Source: Cycas panzhihuaensis (Eukaryota; Cycadophyta). Taken from it: 64,000 nucleotides of DNA. Shown piece after piece: positions 1-12,693 of this stretch (position 1 is its first letter; each line of letters opens with the position of its first letter). Location: positions 214,403,741 through 214,467,740 of the forward strand of contig CM041465.1 of NCBI GenBank assembly GCA_023213395.1. The letters are read 5' to 3'. Below the pieces are notes generated by a model that saw nothing but the letters and a program-made list of their open reading frames with translations, was not told the origin of the DNA and searched no databases. A program made the translations under genes and the position numbers.

Positions 1-1141
1 TTCTTTGTGTAGGATATATTGTATAAGTGGTCTTTTAATGGCATTCTCCTCTACTGCCTTAGTCTAAGAGAGATTGGCCACATTCTACATGAATGACATA
101 GCAACATTTGTGGAGGCCATTTGGAGGCCAATCCATGGCCTAAAGAATCCTCTACATGGGTTATTATTAGCCATCCTTGTTCAATGATACCCATGGCTAT
201 ATTCAATGTTGTCACAAATGCTAAGAGCATGCCAAGGTGATCCACTTGCCTTATGAGGCACCGCATGCCATTATATCTCTATGGCCTTTCTCCTAATAGG
301 GATTAGACCTCATTAAAGCCATTACTACACCTTCCTCATCCCAAAATAAATTCATCTTAATGGCAACAAAATACTTTACCAAATGGGCCAAAGTTATTTC
401 GTTGATCCCCACTAGTAAGACAATCGCCACCTTTGTATACCAGCATATTATCTACTAATTTGGGGTCCCAGACATCCTAATTACAAATAATGGAAGCCCC
501 TTTTGTAATAAGAAGATAGAAAAGCTTTGTGAGAGATTTAAGATCTCTCATAAGACCTCATCCCCTTATTACTCCCTAGCTAATGGCTAGATTGAGTCTT
601 TTGATAAAACCCTAATCAATATTCTAAAGAAAACTATCACCTAATCCCAAAGAGATTGGCATGTTTAACTTTATTTAGTGTTATGGGCCTATCGTGCCTT
701 AATCTACACCACCATGGGGATGCCATCTTTCTCCCTAATTTATAAAACTGAGGCAGTTTTGCCTCTAGAGGTTGAGATTCCTTCTTTAAAATATCCCTTA
801 AAGATTTTATCAATGAGGAATGGCACTGCTAGGCTTGCATCCTCATCCTTAAGGATTTGGATGAGAAACGCTTGGTCGTGTACCAAGCTAACCTACCATC
901 CAAAACTAGGGCTTAAAGGACATATGACAAATGTCTATGCCCTTGCCTCTTAAATCCTAAGGACCACGTACTCAAGTTAGAATACCTCTATGACTACCCA
1001 TCTAAATTTGGTCCTAAATAGGTGGGCCTTTTTATCATTCTCGAGAACCTCAACAATGGTGCCTCTAGGATAGCCATGTTAGAGGGGCTTAAATTTGACA
1101 AAGCTATAAATGACAAGTTCTTAAAGAAATTCTATGGTTAA
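1..1141 (+). pseudogene. Integrase remnant of element C
   Basis: Decayed Ty3/gypsy integrase, matching 38271-39407 of element A segment by segment. The zinc-finger part lies in about 1-290, the catalytic core in about 300-620 and the GPF-like C-terminal part in about 960-1141, where residues such as LEGLKFDKA and a final LKKFYG can be read. The core aspartate motif reads TNNG where A has TDNG, so a catalytic Asp is lost. Many stops and frame breaks are present. The protein would have inserted the cDNA into chromosomal DNA. The window starts inside it. Confidence 0.85.
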
Positions 1142-3446
1142 TTCCTTCTCCTTCTAAGTAGGAAAGAAGCCTATTCTTTGCTCTAAAATGAACCTAAACT
1201 ATCACTCAAATGCAATGTCAATTACCCTCATTGGGGGCATGGTATGTATTCAAGCCTCTAGTAGCTCCATTTGTTGTTAGGATGGCTATGCTACTTCCTA
1301 AAGATGTCATATCTTACCTCAATAAGTATAGCCCTTCTTTTAGTCTATGAGTGGAGGGAAATGTATTACCATAGAGGCACATCTCCACACTTCAATTTGG
1401 CCCTTTCTCTAGAGAGCAACATTATCCGCTTCTAAGCATAAGTTGCTACCTAGAAAATGCTTCTTGGGATAGATCTTACCCTCTTTTGATACTCTTAGTG
1501 TAGCTGTATCCATTCTTATTCTCTTTTATATTTAGATCGCTACTTTCCTTCCGAGGGAAATGTAATCCCCTTACCCTAGGACTATGTGAGATTACTTAGT
1601 ATAAAAAGATAATCATGTGTGCTTGGTATGAGTGTCATATCATGTAAAGAGGATATATAAGAAAATATGTATAATGAAATAAAAGTAATACATACCAATA
1701 TATCCATCATGCATCTATACATCCATATACCAATCCATAATTAAATAAATTAGCCATATACATCAAAATAGGGTACCAATATTGTCCCTATCTCTCTCTC
1801 TCTCTATATATCATCATCTAAAATAGTATAAAATATGTTAGCATGATGTGACCTAGGAAGACTAAATCCTTATAGGGGGATATACAATCATATATATATG
1901 GCAGTGTGAGTCCCCCTAGAGATCCAACTGAGGACATAACATCATTATAGTATGTCTCTCGCAGGTTGCCCTCCCTTCTCGCTTAGGGACCAAACTCCCT
2001 TATGGCTCCTCCTACACCTCTATAAGGTCTTGGCCTTGCTCCCCTCATCCCTCACTCTCCTATGAGATGGTGTGGATATGTGAGTGTGAGTGCATAATGA
2101 CCAAGATGCCATCTAATTGACCAGTTAATCATATCGCTCCTATAGGTGATCCCTCTCCCTTAGGACCTCACCTAGCCAAACCCCGGCCCCTCAAAGTTGA
2201 TCCTCTAACACTATGACCCTTACATCATCTCTTGGGGCAGTGCCTCTATCTCCTACCTAAACCTCTAACTCTTGCACCTAAGCTTAGAGCTAGTCCCTCC
2301 CTTTCTGTCTCTCTTGGGCCTCTACAACCCAAATATCTTTGACTCAGATAAGATGGGAAAAAGTTGCTATATGGAAGGCCACGGAGCCCAGCTCTTCACT
2401 ATCTATGATGGGAGGATATCCCTCCTCATAGACATGTTGGAAGAGCTCTACCATATCTCTCCTGATCAACTCCCCCATGTCCTCTCCACCTACCAATCAT
2501 GTAAATCAGTGTGTCAATATGGAGAATATATAAATCCATAAACATAATCTATATCAATGTGAAAAAACTTAATCAAATGATTGAATCAAAAGATTTAGCT
2601 AGTAGGAAGGGGGAGAGTTTACCTCCTAGAGTAGTTGGCACCCCTCTAACTGCTACATTCCCAACTGTAGTTACTACCTCCTCAACTCCTGCCTCCTGTA
2701 CTCCTACCTCCTCATTTCCTAGAGTATCATGTACATCCCTAGCCTTGGCCTCCTTTGCCCTAAGGATCTCCACTCCTGTAGTAGCTATAACTACCTCTCC
2801 TATAGCTGCCAATATTGCCTGTGCCTCTAGATCAACTGTAGTAGCTCCCTAATCCTTCTCATCTCCTAGCTTTGTTATTAGAGCCCTTACTACCTCTCCC
2901 TCCTATGCATTATTTTCCCAACAAGTGGTGTGATATTATTGGCTCACATAGTCCTCTATCGTGAGCAGGTCTAGTGATGTAGCTACAACTAATCTCCAAA
3001 CATAGGTTGGCTCTCTAATGCCCTTGATTTATGTCGGCCATCTATGGATTAGAGGAGAACTAGTTCATATTGGTTGTGACCTAGTCAGTGGGGCCAGTCC
3101 TTAAAAATAATTGAAGAACTAACACTAGAGAAGGGAATAGTAGGAAAGCCCTCCTCATCTTATAACTCATATTTAATCCAATTAGGAAGTAAGGTTAGCT
3201 ATGATCAAGGTGACCCAATCAAATCACTCCCCCTCCTCACATCTCTTAATGGTCGTCATTCATCCCCTTGGAACATCTTTGTAATTCTATTTCTAAGATA
3301 TCTAAAATAAAATGGTAAATATAATCATCTTCCTCACTCAAGGAATCCTAGACATGACTATGGTCATCAATGAAATTCTACTCCAGTCCTAATGACCCCT
3401 TTTAGTAAAATATCTAGTTGCCTCTCTGTGTGTCACATCTGTGTTA

Positions 3447-3735
3447 AGTGTAGTGTCTAGAACCAGCATTGATCCACTAACTAGCACCCCCATGATCCTC
3501 TAAACATTGATAGGGGTGATGGCTACATCTCCTACTAATGGTAGATGGAAATCATGCCTCTTCCAGTCATAGTGTGAGATAATATCAACTAATAGGGCCT
3601 GATCTAAAGTATAGTATGGTGTGTAGACAATATTCAATAGGCTACATCATCTTAATATCACCTTCTCCTAGCAATCCATCAACTCCATAAACCCTACAAT
3701 TGATGAGCCAATGTTTTCATGATTTTCAAATGCCA
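3447..3735 (-). pseudogene. Antisense plant-mobile-domain remnant of element C
   Basis: On the minus strand this region reads LLVDIISHYDWKRHDFHLP followed by VGDVAITP and a degenerate RIMGV. It aligns without gaps to the antisense PMD exon of A (LLVDIVSHWDRRRHVFHLPQ...). The substitutions are mostly conservative and the core has few stops, although neighbouring integrase and spacer DNA is badly decayed. PMD proteins (MAIN/MAIL family) typically carry a W-x-P/R...HTFHLP...E-T/V-T-L motif like this. The flanking exons are no longer readable with confidence. It shows that the antisense gene was already in the family when C inserted. Confidence 0.7.
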
Positions 3736-4914
3736 TGATAGGCTGAAATAACACAAAACATCATCAGTGGGTTATTTACCCTCCTATAGGGTCAAAGCTC
3801 CCCTTCATCCAAGAATAACCATTAAAATGTAATCAAATCAAAATTTTATCCAAAAAACTCTATTCTATCTTAGCACCATTAATATGTTAGCAGGGCCTAT
3901 AGTATTTTTATTGTGCCCTACAGGGATATCTATAGCACTATAAATAAATTTGTGGTACTAGAGACACCCCTACCAAAATAAAAAAATAATAAAAAATAAA
4001 ATAAAAATCATGATTTTAGTGGACCATGCTTAGCCCATTAGGACCAAGGCTTCTTATTGCCCTAGTCTAGCCTCTTATGGACCCTCAATGAGGCCCCGTT
4101 GTGCCTGGTAATACCCCTAATAGGCCCTACCTAGTAATAAAATATATTTATGATAAAAATAGAAATAATTAAGGTCAAGGTTAAGATCTATGTACTAGAT
4201 CTAGTCTAACAGCTACTATCACTTGATCTTGGTCCTAACAGCTATCTCTGTGTGATAATCCAATGACTGAATCTCCTCTACGAGGCTCATGATAAAGCAG
4301 TAAATCAAGGGTGGAAGAGAGAAATCTATTTGAACCAAACTAAGAGGTGTGATAATGAATTCCATTTTCATCCCCCATTCCCCTTTTATTAATGGGACCA
4401 CCCAAGTCACTGCATCCTTTCCCCACTCTCATGGAACCATTTAGACCATCTTTCTTAGCTTATTTTCAATTCCTTTGGGTTCCCAACCCATTTTTACTCT
4501 TAAGCATTATTTTTTCTTACCTTTCTATGTATTTATGATGCCCTTTTTTAACCTTCATAGAAACCCTTTTCTTCCTATTTTTCACTTGCTCAAAACATTG
4601 CCTATGTTTATACTCGATGGACTTATTTTAGTGCATCAGATATATTTTTCATACCTATTTTGATCCATTATGCTCCTAATAGGACATGAACCCTTGGTTA
4701 GGCCTCTCAGTTGGCTCTACACTAACCCTAAAACTCAACAATGAGCCTATTTTTGTTAATTACTCCTTCCCTTCTACAAGACAAGCCCTCCATGAGCCTA
4801 GTAGCCTAACCATAGAGCTCTCATATCCTCATGTGATTGGCCCTTTAAGTAATTGTAATCATTGAGACTCATTGTCTTTCATATCACTTTGCTTTCCTTC
4901 CATCTTCACCATAG

Positions 4915-5333
4915 TTCTCCTCATCTACATATATGGAGGTAGGCATGGTAACCTAGGACCTTTTGTAGTTGCCTAAATCATCCATGATCTTTTTGAGTGT
5001 GATCTCATGTGTTTTGGGGTATATCTACCTGAAGCCATGAATAACAAAGTAGAGTATATAGTTGTTATCAAGGCCCTTATTGATATACTTTATTTCTATT
5101 ATGGTCCCATCATCCTGCATTATGACTCTCATATCATAGTGTCATATTTGGCCTAAATTTATCGAGCCCTTTACCCTTAGTTGAGATCCTTTACTTTAAC
5201 TACTAGGTCCCTCTTATCCTATTTCTCCTTAGTTGATACCTAATACATCCCTCGTAATCAGAACATTGAGGCAGATGGTCTAGTTTGTCTTATTCTTGAG
5301 TGTCATCTCCAACTACTAGGTGACTCCTCATAG
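4915..5333 (+). pseudogene. Downstream (archaeal-type) RNase H remnant of element C
   Basis: This region aligns with the downstream RNase H of A and B. It keeps long in-frame pieces: EAMNNKVEYIVVIKALID (Glu motif), a YDSH piece matching CDSQ in B (second Asp), and YIPRNQNIEADGLVCLILEC near the C-terminus with the conserved A-D pair. The reading frame across the NNxxEY motif is continuous here, whereas A and B share a 4-bp loss at that point. The remnant ends at TAG 5331. It would have degraded RNA in RNA-DNA hybrids during reverse transcription. The first Asp motif at about 4935 is decayed. Confidence 0.75.
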
Positions 5334-5745
5334 GCTTGATTAGTTACCCTTAATGATAAACTCTCTGTTCTATTCTCTCTTTCTCTCTACCCCCATTTTT
5401 TAGGTTTTTCTTAGGGATTCTAATCCCATTTCATCTTTCAAGGTCATGCTACCCATTTAGGTGTGCCACCATAGGCATCCCCCTAGGTTGCCCCTTTTTT
5501 TATCTTAGTCACATGTGCTTTAGGTCTAGGGCTCTGTACCTAGAGGTTTGATCATGCAATGTGCTCCTCTCATCCCCATAACATATGCTCCCTTGTCCAT
5601 GCATCTATTATAGCACTTGTCATCCACCTTGGTCATTAACACATCAACTTCTTAGTTTTTTTTTTTTACTGATGCCATTTATGTTGGTAGCATTTGCCAT
5701 CATCTGACACTCTAGAGTGATGAGGTTTTGTTGCTAAAGGGGTAG

Positions 5746-6150
5746 TGTTTCCTACCTACTGGGAATAGATTGGGCACCACCATCACATAGGTAATATCAG
5801 GTATATATTTTATCCCTTGCACTTTATCATATTTTTATACCTATTGTGGCATATAATGCTTATATGCTTTCTTGATTGCTTGGATTGCTTGTTTGATCAC
5901 CTTGCCTATGATGATTGGGACTCTAGTCCAATGGCACCATCGAGCTCACGTGGTTAATCCCCTCTTGGCGATAGGTTTCTCACATGCCTCTATAACCTAG
6001 CTTAGATTATTCTTAGCTTGTTCATGCTCTTTTACAACATCTTTTCCTTTTTTTGATGCCTCATTTATCCCTTGGTATGCCAAGGAGAGTATATTGAGGC
6101 TTTCTCATAAAAAGATACCCTTCATTACTTATTTTGTATGAAATCTACTA
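5746..6150 (+). repeat. Start of the 3' LTR of element C
   Basis: The sequence from 5746 begins TGTTTCC, continues with CTGGGAAT and then AGGTAATATCAGGTATAT. This matches the first 80 bases of the A LTRs in order and spacing. Weaker similarity (for example GCCTATGATGATTGGGACTC) continues to about 6000. Its 5' side abuts the end of the C internal region, as expected for a 3' LTR. I could not find the LTR's 3' end; by comparison with A it should lie near 8.4 kb if intact. Confidence 0.6.
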
Positions 6151-9100
6151 ATTATATTCCATTGATGTCGATTGTTTGGGCCTTGTACATACCCTAGCAT
6201 ATGTTGTCACCATCATTCCATGGTGTTCTAACTCGAGGTGATGCATTTCTCATATATTTCTAGTGATTTTCTATTTATAGAATAACCCAAAATTGGCCTA
6301 CAGGCCTTTAAGGATATTTTTTAGGTCACCTCAACAATATATCATGCTTTATTTTACCTCTTTCAATTAATATTTATTATGTTTATCAAAATTTATAAAC
6401 CTGATGCTGCATTATATCCTTTACTACTTGCACTACTCTGATTATTGTGCCCTGCTTCTATATTCATAACACTACTAATATATTAGCAGTGTCATTAATA
6501 TGTTTGTAGTGTGACTATTATGAGTTTAAATGTAGGCAGAAATGACTAAAATTGCATTTAATATGATCCTGACATGAGATCCCACCTTGAGACTTGCCTA
6601 GGTTGGGGCCTAAGGGTTCGAAGAGGCCTTTAGAACACAAAAACTAGATTTTAAACTCATTGTGCATCATCAACATTAACTCTTGAACTCTCTTCCTAAT
6701 AACTTTCTCACTATTCTTACATTTTTAGCATAGTTTATACCAAAAACTAGATTCTGGACAACTAAAGGAAAGAGAAATTAGCTCTCAAGAAGCAAGAGAA
6801 CCTCCCTAATATACCAAGGTAGCCAAGGAGACTCTCCTTTTCATCATCAAGTAAAGATTTCTCCTCCACAAAGCTTGCTTCTACTTACAACTCTCACCAA
6901 CATTCTCTTCTCCTAATGGGTAAGCCAATCTTGGTTTGATTTCCTTGACAAATATCACTATTTTATTCTATTTCTTTTACTATTTGTTGCATGTTTTATT
7001 AGGTTCTTAATTAAAGCCCCTTTGCATAAACATTTTGCAGTTTTCCTTATGTAAGCTTTAGAGGAAGCACCTTCCCAACAAATGTTTTGTTTCACCACCC
7101 AAACCACTAGTTCATGGTAAGTGGAGAGATTGAGTAGCTTGACCAGCTGAGGGAGATTTTAGGAAGGATATTAGGCCTAAATTTTAACTCCAAAGGCCTT
7201 CTTCTACTTTGGTAATCCACTCCCTAAAGCTATAAAGTATTCTACCATATAATACCTCTACTAGTACAACATTTTAGTTGTGAAACTTACAACATATCAT
7301 TGGGATTCTGCATCCAACCTCAAAATGTTGCATTAAACATCTACCTAAATGTGTGACTCCTTTGGCCATTTAGAAGATATTCACCTTATAGACAAGCTTC
7401 TCCATCTTGAGGTACCTCTCCTTTCTCTTCTCCCATTCCTTTCTTGATGTTGTAAGGTGAGGTTGTAAGTTCTAAAAGTAATGTTTGATTTTATTTTTTA
7501 GGTTAAATACTTGAAAGAAACTTTCTAACAGTATTTTTGTTTATAAGCATATGCATATGTACATATTTATTTTGTGGAAAGGTTTTTGCCCCCTTGTTGT
7601 ATAGGTAGAGGATGCATTGCAAACAAAGCAACATTTTATAAAGAGGTAATATTGTTTTATTCTAAATGATATTATTTAAAATTTATTTCCATCTCATTTC
7701 CTTTCTTTCCTCTTGCTATTTCATTATTGGATATAAATTTGGGTAAGATAAAGAAGCCCCTACTCAAACCTTTCCAACAACATCTGCAACAACAAAGGAA
7801 GCAAAGTTGTCATCAAGGGAGATGCATAAGGAAGAGTCACACTACATTAGTAGACATCATAAAACTAGATGCACTTCATCAAACTCTCTCTCTTTTGCCC
7901 CTCTCCCCATTCTTTTTCCTAAAAGAGAAACTTACTAAAAGAAAAACATTTGTTTGTCCCCTTTCATGAATATGAACCTCATGTAAGAGAAAACCAGAGT
8001 GTAGGTAAATCATGTTTTCTTTTCTCTTGTAATCAAAAGGAAGAGTTCACATACTCTTTTCTCCTAACCCCACTTGTTGCATATAAAGAAGAATTCAAAA
8101 AACCTTATAAACATCCTTTTATATAAGCAGAAAACGTAGTTGTATTTCATTTTCATTTGTTGCATTAAAGGCAAACCTATATAAATAGTTGGTTGTAACA
8201 TTCTCTTATTATTTCTTTCTTGGATCCCAAACCCAAGCCTAGAAAAAATAAAGGAGAGTGAGGGAAAGAGAGAGATAGTGAGTTGTATGTTTATTACACT
8301 TTCATTTTATTTTATAGACTTTACAACCATTGCACTATAAGACAAAGTTATATTGCAACAAAAAACCATAAACTTAGACACCATTCCCTTTCTTCTTGCA
8401 ACCCAAAAAGAGTTTATAACTAAGTTGTAAATAGATAGAAGCAACATTCTCTCCTTGTACCTGAATTAGTGCTTAAAGCTAAACCTCTAAAGGTAAACCT
8501 TTAGGTATTAAATAAATTATTCTAAAACTTTTTGGAAACTGTTATTCCTCACCTTGATCCTTGCTTTATCTCTTTTTTCAAAAGCCCCTTTTTACTCTTT
8601 CATTTTCCTTTCCAAAGGGAAACCTCTTACTTCCTCTCTTTCTTCCAAGGATAGGAGAGCTTTAGCCAGACCACTTAGTATCTCGAGGGTACTGCCCCCT
8701 TCTCATTCTTTTCCATCATTTCCAACCTTCTATAGTAGAGAGAGGCTACGCATCATTGTGTTCCTTGAATCTTGTGTTCTAATGTATGGACGCCCTTCGA
8801 GGGTGACATTGACCTATCTTATGCCTCTAGTCCTTTGCGTCTAGTCAAAGTGTAATAGATCCTCTTACCCCTACAAGCATGATTCTAGTTGGGCAGTGAA
8901 TCTGTTTGAAGTAACCTAGTTGTTCCTTTTATTTGGATAATTTGATTATAAATGACCAAAGATATAATACATGATATTTTCTTTAAATTCAAGATGCCAT
9001 AATGTTGATTTGTTATGCCATATTACTTGATTCTATTTCCATATTATGTGTTTTATGAGAAAATGTTTAACATCTATTAGAAAACATCATTGACCACTTA

Positions 9101-9769
9101 ATATAGCTTCATCTCTAGGCATGAAAATATTCTACTGTGCATGTTATAAAACTTTGAATTTAGTTTTTGTTAGGTTAATTTATTCATTAAATATTAGCTT
9201 GGTTGCTAGACTTAAGTGAGTTACAACTAAGTAGAGTCAAAACTAACCATATAGATCAATGATAGTTGATATCAATGCCTAAGTTAAAAGCTTAGGAATC
9301 TTACAAGGAGGTTTTCTCAAAGTACATCATATTAGAGCTTTTAGGTTATAGATTATTAAACTAAAACTTAATGGTTTATTAAATCAAAACTTGATAAATC
9401 ACTTCTAAGGGTTTGTAACCTATAGTATATTAACATATTTTTACTAGGATTTGTAAGTAGAAATATTGATATTTTATTGTTAAGACTTCATAGTTAAAGC
9501 ATTATATGTTATGATAGGAGATTGGAATAAACTCCTTATTATAAGAGGTGTCTACAATCTAGATAAGACTACTGTTAGGGCTTCCAAAAGTTAAAACTTA
9601 ATAAGCTATTGAGTTGCAAACTCATTGAGTTGAAACATTGGTAAATTGCTATTAGAGTTTTATAGGTTGGAATTTAATAGATTACATAATTTCATAGAAG
9701 GAAACCCTAATTATTAAGCAAGAAGCACCATGGAGGTAGGGAGAACATCTTATAGATATGATGCTAAAA
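6150..9769. other. Unassigned AT-rich intergenic or decayed LTR DNA
   Basis: No open frame with recognisable protein similarity was found. The stretch contains many short CT-rich and poly-T tracts. Part of it is probably the rest of the element C LTR. A 96-codon open frame at 8554-8844 has no recognised domain and sits in low-complexity CT-rich DNA, so I do not call it a gene. From about 9000 the DNA becomes very AT-rich up to the copia remnant. Confidence 0.5.
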
Positions 9770-9807
9770 TAGCTTATGACAATAAAAAAGATTTCATCCT
9801 TGAAAAT

Positions 9808-9857
9808 ATAGATATGGAGGAAATTTTAAGACATAGATATGGAGGAAATTTTAAGAC
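9808..9857. repeat. Perfect 25-bp tandem duplication
   Basis: Two identical 25-bp units lie head to tail (9808-9832 and 9833-9857) at the upstream edge of the copia RT remnant. This looks like a recent local duplication, because the units are identical while the surrounding sequence is decayed. Confidence 0.9.
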
Positions 9858-11065
9858 ATAGCCTTACATAAAAATAATATATGGGATTCAATGGATCTAC
9901 CTAATGGCAGAAAACCTATTAATAACAAATGGATCTTTAAGAATAAGTTTTGGGTAAATGGTATTGTGGAAAAGTAGAAGGCTCATTTGGTAGTAAAGTG
10001 TTATTCCCAAGTCAAAGGAATAGATTTTAGTAAAATATTTTTTTCTATTATAAAGATAACTTCAATTATATTATTATTGGCTATAATAACTACTTTTAAC
10101 CTTAAGTTAGATCAAATGGATACAAAGACTGTGTTTCTTCATGGTAACCTTAAGGAAGAAATTTGTATGTTATAACCTAAAGGTTTTGAAGTTGCAAAGA
10201 AGGAGAATATGGTATACAGGTTGAAAATGTTATTGTATAGATTGAAACAATCACCAAGGTTATGGTATCAAAAGTTTAGTATTGGTGAATGGCTTTGTGC
10301 ATAACAAAGCAGATCATTATATTTATTATAAATAGGTTGGTGATCACTTTGTTATTCTAGCTTTATATATTAATGATATACTTTAAGTTGGTAATAGTAA
10401 AGAAATGACCTAACTTATAAAAAGCTAATTGACATCTCATTTTGATATAGACCTTAGTGTTAAATATTTTATTTTAGGCATTAAGATTAAAAGAGATGGA
10501 AGAAATAGGAATATTTGGCTTAGACAAAGGTGGTACAATAAGATAATACTATAGCAATTTAGTTTGTAAGACAATAACCTACTTAATATTCCTCTTCTTA
10601 TTAGTTTAAAATTATCAACTAAATAATACCTAAAGACTCTAGAAAAAGTTGAAAATATAACATTTACCCCTTATGTTAGTGTGGTTGGTAGTTTAATGTA
10701 TATGATGGTTTGCACTTAACTAAACATTATCCATGAAATGGGAATAATTAGTAGGTACGTGTTAACCTAAGCAGGGAGCATTGGGTAGCTATGAAAAGGA
10801 ATTTTAGGTATTTGTAGGATACATCAAAATATAGAATTTAATACTAAGGAGATCCCATAGAGAATAGAATAGTGAACTTGGAATATTTTATCAATGTTGA
10901 TCAGGCTAGAGATCTTGATAGTAAAAGATCTATAAATAGGTATGTTTTTACCTTTTGTGGTGGCACAATCAATTGGATGAGTAAAAAATAATAAGTTATG
11001 GAACTTTCTAGCATAGAAACATAGTATATGGTAGCTACTCATACATGCAAGGAAGTAGTTTAGTT

Positions 11066-11373
11066 TTTTTTTCTTTTTTTTTTTGTTATCTAGAGGAGAA
11101 CCTCTAGCCACCCTTGGTACAAAGTTCTGAAGTAAGGGGGACCCCTGGGATCCAGTTTTTTGTACTACCTTTATACTAGTCATCCTTGGAGTTCATACTG
11201 CCATCATATAGCTGGCGCACACTCAACGGACTTTGGTCGGACTACTTTCTTTGCAGCAGTGGATGCTAATCAGACTATTTCCCTGTGAAATGACTTACAC
11301 TCATGAGTTTTGAACCTGGGTCTCTCCTTGTTAATCGCCATATCTTACCAATCTACCCAGCCCCATGAGGCTC
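11066..11373 (-). mobile_element. tRNA-derived SINE, 308 bp, with 18-bp target-site duplication
   Basis: On the minus strand the element starts GAGCCTCATGGGGCTGG, carries a pol III A-box-like motif (TGGGTAGATTGGTAAG, about 11359-11344) and a B-box-like motif (GGTTCAAAACTC, 11316-11305), and ends in an A-rich tail seen as poly-T from 11066. Perfect 18-bp direct repeats CAAGGAAGTAGTTTAGTT flank it at 11048-11065 and 11374-11391. Box spacing, oligo-A end and long target duplication are all typical of SINEs mobilised by LINE machinery. It interrupts the copia RNase H remnant, so it is younger. The 119-codon frame on the same strand is incidental. Confidence 0.85.
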
Positions 11374-11693
11374 CAAGGAAGTAGTTTAGTTATAAAGATT
11401 GTGCATAGATGTCTAATTCAAGTAGGATGATGTGAGGATAGATTGTGATAGTCAAAGTGCAATATACCTAGTAAAGAACCCTATATATAGATCTATTTTG
11501 TGAAAAAAATAGTTCAATAAAATAAGGTGGACTTATAGAATATTACTACATAAGGGAATTTTATAGACTCATTGGCTAAGATTATTAGCATAGAGAATTT
11601 TAGATGGTGTAGGAAGACAATGGGTATTTGTGATTTGGGCATTCAATAACTATTTATGTAAGTTTCTTGTAAAGCATGCAACAAGTAGGAGAT

Positions 11694-12171
11694 TATTAGA
11701 TATATTGAACATTTTATAAGAATTATATCTAATCCCCTTTATAGAGTTTAAGAGCCTATTGTAAGGCCCCTAACTAGAGGGTTTGGGGGATGGTGGCCCC
11801 CCAAGTGAGGGTTTTAGGGTGAGAGTCCCAAAGAAAATTTGGGGTATCTTATGAGGGTCTTTTTTAGTCCATAGTTTATGCTCATTATGTTGTAAAATTA
11901 TAAGGCAATATCTTGTAAATTTGTATCGATATATCTTATATAATAGTACATGTAAGAATGTTGGATAAATCTTTGATGAATTAATAAGAAGAGAGTTGGG
12001 GCTTTAATCTTTGTAATTCTTTAGTTGTTACTTAGATTAATAAAATCTCTATACTTAGACTAGAATCTCCTAGTAGTTTCTATTGTATGCTTAGTTTATT
12101 TATTTTATTTATTATTTACATAGTTTAGAGTCATGTAAATACATCACTCCTATAATTATATTTTCTTTTCA
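11694..12171 (+). repeat. 3' LTR of copia element H
   Basis: Starts at TATTAGATATATTGAAC directly after the purine-rich ACAAGTAGGAGAT and ends at CTTTTCA (12170-12171 = CA). It aligns along its length with the LTRs of element F, including AATAAGAAGAGAGTTGG and the segment reading CATAGTTTATGCTCATTATG. The first dinucleotide is TA instead of TG, consistent with deamination. Confidence 0.7.
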
Positions 12172-12693
12172 ATATATATATATATATATATACTATTTAA
12201 TGTTAATGTTATGGAACCACACACAAAATCCACTCACTAAATATATTGAGATATGTGATATGTATATTTATTTATGTAAATATCCTATTAGATGATGTAA
12301 TAACTCAAGAGAAATTATAGGCTACTCATGAGATGACTATTGATATAAATATGTACATGCACCACTTAAGAACTTGAGAAATGAGATGCACTTATTCTGA
12401 TATCCAAAGAAGAGCTCCCAACTTTACCTTCATCCATGGTTTTTCCCACACTAGATTTTCCATATATAAATTTATTATCTCTGATGTGGTAAATGCTTAT
12501 TACATGTTTGATTTATTATGTACTTTATGATTCACATTTATTATTTTATATATGTATATTTCTCATGAGATAATTCTATGATTATATATGTTTATTATAT
12601 TTTCACTATGTTATACTTAGTATATCATAACATAATATCAAACTATAATTCTAAATTCTGAAATGGCATGAAATTAAATTTATATTTCTAATA
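12172..12693 (+). repeat. 5' LTR of element G
   Basis: Matches 16501-17027 throughout, for example TTAATGTTATGGAACC..CACAC, AAATCCACTCACTA and AGAAGAGCTCC. It begins in an AT dinucleotide run, so the first base is uncertain. It ends ATTTCTAATA next to the primer binding site. Confidence 0.75.

Larger units (their letters stand above)
1..5745 (+). mobile_element. Element C: 3' half of an ancient Tat-like Ty3/gypsy element (internal region)
   Basis: This stretch follows the internal region of element A in the same order but is far more decayed and AT-rich. It starts in the integrase zinc-finger region, passes the integrase core and C-terminus (to about 1141), a spacer with a short CT/AT microsatellite near 1790-1808, an antisense PMD remnant (about 3447-3735) and a downstream RNase H remnant (about 4915-5333), and reaches an LTR start at 5746. 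The microsatellite occupies the same place as the AT tract of A at 39925. The 5' half lies outside the window. The element assignment rests on direct comparison with A; the age is inferred from the amount of C-to-T and G-to-A change. Confidence 0.85.
9770..11690 (+). pseudogene. Ty1/copia reverse transcriptase-RNase H remnant (element H)
   Basis: Readable motifs in order: KPINNKWIFKNKF (about 9917), GIDFSKIFFSIIKITS (about 10017), LDQMDTKTVFLHGNLKEEI (about 10108-10165), YRLKQSPRLWYQKF (about 10236) and a degenerate active site LYINDIL (about 10361), where copia RTs have YVDD. An RNase H part follows with VFTFCGGTINWMSKK (about 10945) and ELSSIET (about 10999). A 308-bp SINE with its 18-bp target duplication interrupts the RNase H at 11048-11391. 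Several stops and frameshifts make it non-functional. The ancestral enzyme would have copied element RNA into DNA in virus-like particles. Confidence 0.8.
9770..12171 (+). mobile_element. Element H: Ty1/copia remnant, RT to 3' LTR
   Basis: A plus-strand copia pol remnant (9770-11690, interrupted by a SINE) is followed by a purine-rich tract at 11682-11693 and a 3' LTR (11694-12171). The LTR starts TATTAGATATATTGAACATT, which matches the LTR of minus-strand element F (TGTTAGATATGTTGAACATT), and the RT and RNase H fragments of H and F also match. They are members of one family in opposite orientation. The 5' LTR, gag and integrase of H were not found. Confidence 0.75.

Noticed and set aside
2511-2852. 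113-codon Thr/Ser-rich frame on the plus strand
   Set aside because: Low-complexity sequence lying opposite the antisense PMD gene region of element C; no domain.
8554-8844. 96-codon frame in unassigned DNA
   Set aside because: CT-rich low-complexity composition, no recognised domain and no nearby gene signals.
10824-11183. 119-codon minus-strand frame
   Set aside because: Runs across the SINE tail into the antisense of the copia RNase H; no protein logic.
11305-11359. tRNA gene
   Set aside because: A- and B-box-like motifs are present, but no cloverleaf can be drawn and the unit has an A-tail and target duplication, so it is a SINE head.
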